DNA of 64,000 bases. Source: Chloranthus sessilifolius (Eukaryota; Streptophyta; Magnoliopsida; Chloranthales; Chloranthaceae). The stretch lies in the NCBI GenBank assembly GCA_021018995.1, contig CM037593.1:15404088-15468087 (forward strand), given 5' to 3'. Under the pieces are notes generated by a model. That model made no database searches. It was not told where the DNA came from and was given only the letters and a program-made list of their open reading frames with translations. The position numbers were made by a program, and so were the translations under genes. Every line of letters starts with the position of its first letter. The first letter of the stretch is position 1. Below, in pieces: positions 58,111 through 64,000 of the stretch.

Positions 58111-59828
58111 CTTGATTCAAGATGAAACAAAGACGTGTACATGACATCAAGGATAACAGAACATGAACAATGCATGATAACATATATACGAGCACATCGT
58201 GAACAGATATCATATAGTAAAACTGATTTGAATAACTGAACTCACATGATCATAAATAATTGCAATTATCATAATCATTGATATTCATATCCAAGCTGAA
58301 CTAGCACCATAATTATGCAAAGCATACATAAAGTCTGTAGCTCTCGAAGCTGATCTAACACCATCAATCATAGTCATATTTTGAAAACTAGCATATGCAT
58401 ACATTAATCATACGTCACATTTGAACATACATCATTATTCATCAACATTCATTAAAGTTGACTAGTAACATCATTACATAACCCGTATATAGAACTGAAC
58501 TATTTTGTCATTGCATAATCGTATATTGAACTGAATTTCATAGTATGACCATATGTAATACTGATCTTATTACCATCATGCAGAACTAACATATTTATTC
58601 ATTAAAACCATCATGAGTCGAGTCATGCAAAAACAGTCATTTCAACTTACTCTATCATCATTATCAATATTGACATAAGCATAGTTAAATAAAAATCCTA
58701 AGTATCATATCATCAGTATACTATACATCAAGCATCATGAATAATTATACAAAAACGTATGTCTAAACTGATCTTCTCGTCATCATGCACTTCTATACAT
58801 CCAACTGAATTTAGCTTTTACATGCCTAACCATTCATTGAATTGAACTTTAATAAGCATATTGGATCATCCATCAAAACTAACTAAATGGGCGTTTCATC
58901 TAGCTGACATAACTTAGTGAGATAAAAGTATTTATGTTAACTAACTTTATCAAAATTAGTTCATCACTGAGTTATACTTAGCACAATCTTTTGATATGCT
59001 CTCGTATATCATATCTAGATATCGGATTTGCACTAGTTATCGGATTTCTTTATCTTTACATAAACTACACTAGCATATATGGAACCATTCATCATACTAG
59101 TTAACACGAGTTATGAGATATCTCTACATCTTTTATATTATCCTGCTAATGTTCTATCAGAAGAAAATAAGACATGACGGAGACTAAGATAGATCAGGTC
59201 TGCAAATCTTCATACACTCATGAAACTTGTAGACAATAACTACTATACCAAATTAACTGACAATCTTCGTTTTATACCAGGCCGATAGATATATCAATTA
59301 TCATCGTTCAATCCGACATGCACCTATGTAGGTATCTAGTGTACTAATATATACATCACTGTCAATTTGGCATCACTGTGCAATCATGGACATCTAATCA
59401 TGAACATCCTTTATCTATTAGTTATTCTCAGATGCATATAATCCTTGATTATGTACCGAACAGAAATACTGATAAATATATGGAGGCATCATGAGCATGA
59501 TCAATTTATATTGACTATATAATACAATTATCATGCTACTCAGAAGTGCAATAAAATATTAAAATATAAGTCAGCAAGGTAATCTCCCTACCTTATACCA
59601 GGCTTACATGCAACTGATTACCCGTGGACGCATGTCTTCAAGCAAACTTGCCATGTGCACTAAATACCTATGATTTATGATCATAATTTTAGCAATTTTA
59701 ATGGTTTATTGGGTCAACATAGACCCCAAAAATGGACCATTTATGGTCTCAAGTCTCATGGTCAAACTGAGCAATTCATCCCAGCACAAATCCCTGACAG
59801 AGGTGTCACCAAGTGCGTCAGATGCAGG

Positions 59829-60115
59829 ATTGCTGCGACAAGCAACATAGGTTACCGCGGCAAACTTTACAGCTGAGCATATTGCCGTGACTTGTCACTA
59901 ATTTTTTATCCTTTAAATGTTAGATTCAGAACTTAGTTACTTCATGAAAGTTGTAGGGCTCATTGTTCCCTTTCCAACACATTAAGAATCGTGCCAATCG
60001 GAGTTTGAAATCAAACGTTATGACCAAAATACCGAACAGTGGTCTGAGCATAATATTGCTGAGGCAAGCCTGAGCACCTTGCCGCGGCAAACCTATCAGG
60101 CTTGGCTTGCCGGGG
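59829..60115. repeat. TTGCCGCGGCAA palindrome cluster
   Basis: One perfect palindrome (60079-60090), one with a changed end (TTACCGCGGCAA near 59852), and diverged versions near 59830 (TTGCTGCGACAA), 59882 (TTGCCGTGAC), 60056 (TTGCTGAGGCAA) and 60107 (TTGCCGGGG). Confidence 0.75.
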
Positions 60116-63100
60116 TGTTTTCTGCTCCACATTGGCTTCATTTACTCAGGCAATTGGCCGGGTATTTTGTATACATATGGATAATATATTTCATATATAT
60201 ATTGCACAGAAATTGGGATTTTCTTATTCAGTTTTGTGCGAAATTTTCGGTGTAGTTTTTATGAGCCATATGGGTTCCGAATCCATTTCAAACAGTGATT
60301 CGTATTGCGGATTCGGTCTTAATGAATCGACACCATAGATGTATAATTTATCTAAATTAACTACTGACCTACCCTATTTTATTTGTTTATGACATACCTT
60401 AATGTGGACACGAGGTTACGACGCCGACTTGGTAACGAGTTCTCCGAGCTCGAAAAATATGATAGAACTTACGTGACTGTATCGTCGGTTCACTTTGTGA
60501 TCTCACGTTTCTTTTCTCTACAATTTACTGAGATTTAGTTAATTGGCTGTGAATACATGTATCAGCAGAGTTGGGTTGCGGAGGAATGGAAGCAAGAAGA
60601 TGGCTGTCGAGCTTTGAAATGGTGTAGCTGCTCTTGCGTGCATGGAGTCGAGAATGACTCATGCATTCGTGTAGTTTTTTTGGTGAGCTTTATATTACAA
60701 GCTTACAAGGGATAGGATCCCATGTAGTGCATGCACTTGGTTATGTAGTGTATACCCATATGGGCCACTAAGGTTCCACTATTTAACAGTCATCATTCAA
60801 ATTCTAAATCAATTCTTTATGTCACGTTTTTGGCACAAGCCTGACCCTACTCGAGTCCGTACTCGATATTGTCGGGATCAAAATGAGGCAACTGTTACAC
60901 AGATAGTTGAGATAGTTTTCTGTCCTAATAATTACAAATGTGAAACGTGATCTTAAGATATAAGGTGTGAAATATTGGGACGAAAAAGAACCTCTGTCAT
61001 CATCTAATTGAAGATAATCAATTGTGTGAGCAGTGCAACCCTCACTTGCACCACAAGAATCTTTGGTTGCAAAAATAGCTACCCATTTATATAACGGTAC
61101 CTCTGTTCGTGCCCCCGCAATCTCTGAGAGGCCTACGCTGGAAACCCCTTAAAACTCTTTGATTGCTTCGAATCAGACAATGTTGATAATTTTCCACCTC
61201 AATCTTCCACACAATGGATCTTGAGACAATGAATATACCATCAAACGGTCTATTTTTATCCCATGTGGTACAGATCCCCAAAAATGGAAGGCAACTACTT
61301 ACACACGAGACGTGATTACACATGACACATGTCACAATCAAACGAGATATTTCGGGTATGGTCAGTACTATAGGGAATAAGAAAACAGACATGATGGTAT
61401 GTTCATGTTCTCAAGATCCATGGAAGATTGGGATAAAAAACGATCTTGTCTGTCGGATTCGAAGCAGTTGAAGGGTTTCAGGGGTTAAAAACATAGGTAG
61501 CCTCAGAGATTGCATGAGGGCGATCAGAGGTACCTTTAATGGTTGATGTTAAATATATGTAATGATGGTTTTAGCCTCCTGATATATGTGAATTTTGGAC
61601 CGTGTAATACTGTTGACTACCAAACACATGAATAAAAAACTAACCTTCGAATGATATGCCCATTATTTTATCATTTTTAATATCGGCCATATAAAATACA
61701 TATAGGCCCGTATGTATTTCGGTTAGGTCCCATTCGATCCCCATGTATTCCCAAAATTTTTATTATGTCTAGTATCGAGGTCAAACAAATAAATATCGAG
61801 TCATATTGGCCCATCAGATCATATCAGGTTATATCGGCTGATACTTATGGGATCATATACCCAGTCCATTGAAATATCATTCCTATCAAAATCAATTGAC
61901 ATTGAAAGGGGTACAATTCAATGTTTTAAGGTGTTAAGAGAGCATTTCGAGCCTACGAGAGTTCTACATGGACCCAACGTTTTTAGGAATTTTTTTAGGG
62001 TACCTTTATTAGCGGCTACATAATCTTCCTGGGCACCTATGCCCATGGTATCGGTCCTATAACTCGTTATCGGTATCGGCCGATTGGCCGATACATATCG
62101 GTTTGAGATAAGACTTTGTTTTTTTTTGTTTTAAAAGGGGCCAATACATATCGGTAAACGGCCTTGAAATTATATGAAACACATCAAACTTGAATTTAGG
62201 GCGACCTATCACATATCACGCTTGTCGCATACATCCTACAAATAAAAAGTACTTAAATTACCGGTTTGATATAGATGACGTTTTAATCGTTATCCCAAAT
62301 CTTTGTTAATCTTTCCGAAATCTTTGTTAATCTTTGCATTTGGAACAATTGCATTTGAAACAAAGAATATTTCTTAAGATTTTTAACACTCACAGTAATT
62401 TTTTCTATATGGAGGGATCGACCGAAAATTTTCACTCGCAAGTTTTGTATACAAAATTTATCCCATGCCATGTGATATGATACTTAGCGGTGAGATGTAA
62501 AGAATCAAGAGCTTCCTTATTAGTGGCGGACTAAACATTTCTGCCAAGAGAAATAAACTCAATTTATACGAAAATGTTCCAATATGAGCAGTTGGATGCT
62601 TAAAAAATGTCAAACTCTCATTGGCATATTTGTAGCACAAGGATTATGGTTCTTCATTCATGAATTGTTCTAGAAAAGACATTAGGTAAAGATAGAAGAT
62701 AAGCACAAGGTGCTATTCAATTTTTAAAATGAGCTAAAATGGATGTAATAAACTTTCACAAAAGATTTGGAATGAATGGGAAGCCTTTCTTAGGTTTTAT
62801 GAGAATAGATGGGGTAGGGCCCACAAAAGGGTACATAGTCATTATGAAAACCTAAAAGAGTAATTTAGGTATATTCAAGATGAGCAAATAAAACACAAAG
62901 TCAAGATAGATGTACCTACCACAATTGATCCTACCATAGGTATATTCAAGGTGGGCCTTCAGCTTCTGTACCAGAAGGTATTGGATCAAATGTGTATCAA
63001 TTTTGAAGGCCTGAAGAAGCTTTGGTAGTTGTATATATGAACTACATGAAGTGATATAATTGTTCAGCGAAATAGTTACAAGTGATTGTTTTCTGGTTGG

Positions 63101-63146
63101 TATTACTACAACACCACTTCATGGTACAGCTAAAAGGAAATATGTG

Positions 63147-63432
63147 TTGACTCTTTTACATCAGACGATATATGTTGGTTGTTTTTCATCCCAATTTGCC
63201 ATCGAGATCATGGCTAACTATCAAAGGGCAAATATTGATTACACATGGCACACATCTCCAAAAGTGAAAGTAAACTACGGTTGATGGTGTGCTATGATCA
63301 CTTTCACATTTTGTGATGTGTGCTCCATAGAATCAACATTGGACCGTATGATGATAGGCTTATGATCTCAAGACCTATGGTGTAAAAAGATTGGGATGAA
63401 AAACTATCTCCATGTCTTAATTAGAACAATCA
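63147..63432. repeat. Imperfect inverted repeat inside copy B
   Basis: Same arms as 21880-22185 and 36498-36922; this copy lacks the CACTA MITE. Confidence 0.55.
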
Positions 63433-63458
63433 GCAAAATTTTCCTTTGTTCAAGTGTA

Positions 63459-63618
63459 GTGGCTATAACTTAGAGTAAGCTAAGGGATGCCCTCCCCACC
63501 ATGCCATTAGTATTTCATGAATTACGGGGCATCCCGTTATCGTAGAGGAACAGTGGCTACTCGAACTCATGAACCTTGGGAAGCAAACCCAAGTCGTCAA
63601 CAAGTGCCACAGCCCCTT
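63459..63618 (-). mobile_element. tRNA-derived SINE-like block in copy B
   Basis: Third copy of the block at 22203-22372; GTGGCACTTGTTGACG and GAGTTCGAGTAGCC on the minus strand resemble boxes A and B. Confidence 0.6.
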
Positions 63619-64000
63619 GGTGGGTTCTGGGTTTGCCACAGTGATCAACTGGGCAATCTTGTGTAAGGTGTTAGCCAACAGGTAACCTATCACTCAAGAG
63701 GGAAGGGGTTTTGAACCCGCTTTCTCCGACGTGACTGATCAACAAACAAGCTTTAAAAACAACTGACTAAAAGAAACGATCAAATTATATTTTTGGTTTA
63801 AAAATAATCCTACGCTTAACAAATCAAAGTCACATTACAATGACAAACCACAACCTACGTTTAATTATAATTGTAGCGCTCATAAAAATATGTGCATCTG
63901 CCAAGATTGGCTGAGGGAAATTGATTAGTGGCGCTTGGGTCGTATGTTTAATACCAGCTCTTTGGCTAAAGCACAATCCACACTGCCACGAGTCATTGGT

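Larger units (their letters stand above)
57244..60899 (-). mobile_element. Solo LTR, 3656 bp, minus orientation (probably Ty3 type)
   Basis: Plus-strand ends TGCAACGGCCCG and GCAACTGTTACA, flanked by the perfect 5-base duplication CAGAT (57239-57243 and 60900-60904). Copy A reads across this point without it. On the minus strand it starts TGTAACAG and ends GGGCCGTTGCA, like many Ty3 LTRs with TGTAAC starts and GTTACA ends. No internal domain is present. It holds a CT run (57527-57541), a four-unit tandem repeat (57955-58110) and a TTGCCGCGGCAA palindrome cluster (59829-60115). Otherwise AT-rich without coding signal. Confidence 0.8.
55306..63942 (+). repeat. Dispersed repeat copy B (with nested solo LTR)
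   Basis: Collinear partner of copy A (28508-37438). The shared order of anchors is kept from CCCAAATCCCAACAATTAAA to CATCTGCCAAGATTGGCTGA, with no recognisable coding sequence. It lacks the insertions of copy A and so supplies their empty sites. Its own later insertion is the 3.66-kb solo LTR at 57244-60899. Confidence 0.8.

Noticed and set aside
57244-60899. Full-length LTR retrotransposon
   Set aside because: No internal direct repeat of the ends, no primer site and no gag or pol domain; the interior reads as one LTR.

Overview
The window is a gene-poor stretch of an angiosperm nuclear genome made almost entirely of nested transposable elements. The evidence is plant-type LTR elements with iMet primer sites, intron-bearing hAT, MuDR and CACTA DNA transposons, a tRNA-derived SINE, many AT microsatellites, and fragments of plant genes (FORGETTER1/strawberry notch, DAHP synthase, PPR). 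I see no intact host gene, rRNA, tRNA or CRISPR array. The species cannot be named from this sequence.

Layout. 1-2130: a long-TIR DNA transposon carrying a solo LTR. 2985-3271 and 21330-22455: two halves of a dispersed repeat (copy C), split by a hAT transposon (3272-21329) with matching ends and an 8-bp target duplication. The hAT transposase gene (minus strand) is itself split by a 13.1-kb Tekay/Del-type Ty3 retrotransposon (4384-17475) with 2.57-kb LTRs, a 5-bp duplication and an extra 3' ORF. 22456-28500: a decayed Ty1/copia element entered by a 1.78-kb solo LTR, with the end of pol lying on the opposite strand. 28508-37438 (copy A) and 55306-63942 (copy B): two long copies of the same dispersed repeat, each bearing its own later insertions (hAT-type MITEs, a CACTA MITE, a GC-rich LTR-like insertion, a 3.66-kb solo LTR). 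37511-45869: a MuDR-like element with 300-bp TIRs, a 9-bp duplication, a decayed transposase gene and a convergent GRF zinc-finger gene. 47577-53903: a CACTA element without transposase that carries intron-retaining fragments of several cellular genes.

The most interesting pattern is that unrelated element families here each carry their own short perfect palindrome as a loose cluster: TTCGATTAATCGAA (Tekay), TCAATCGATTGA (one solo-LTR family, two copies), TCGCTCGAGCGA (copia LTR), TTGCCGCGGCAA (the 3.66-kb solo LTR), and less perfect CTCGCGAG and GAAGCGC-type words in two TIR elements. In several cases the cluster ends just upstream of a TATA box. In the Tekay element a third cluster sits outside the LTRs, directly in front of a TATA box and the accessory ORF, and looks like a private promoter.

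Relative ages follow from nesting and empty sites. The dispersed repeat is oldest, the hAT and copia elements entered copy C later, and the Tekay element then entered the hAT gene; its LTRs differ by only a few percent by eye. The coding parts of the retroelements are treated as fossils and described only at the level of parts.
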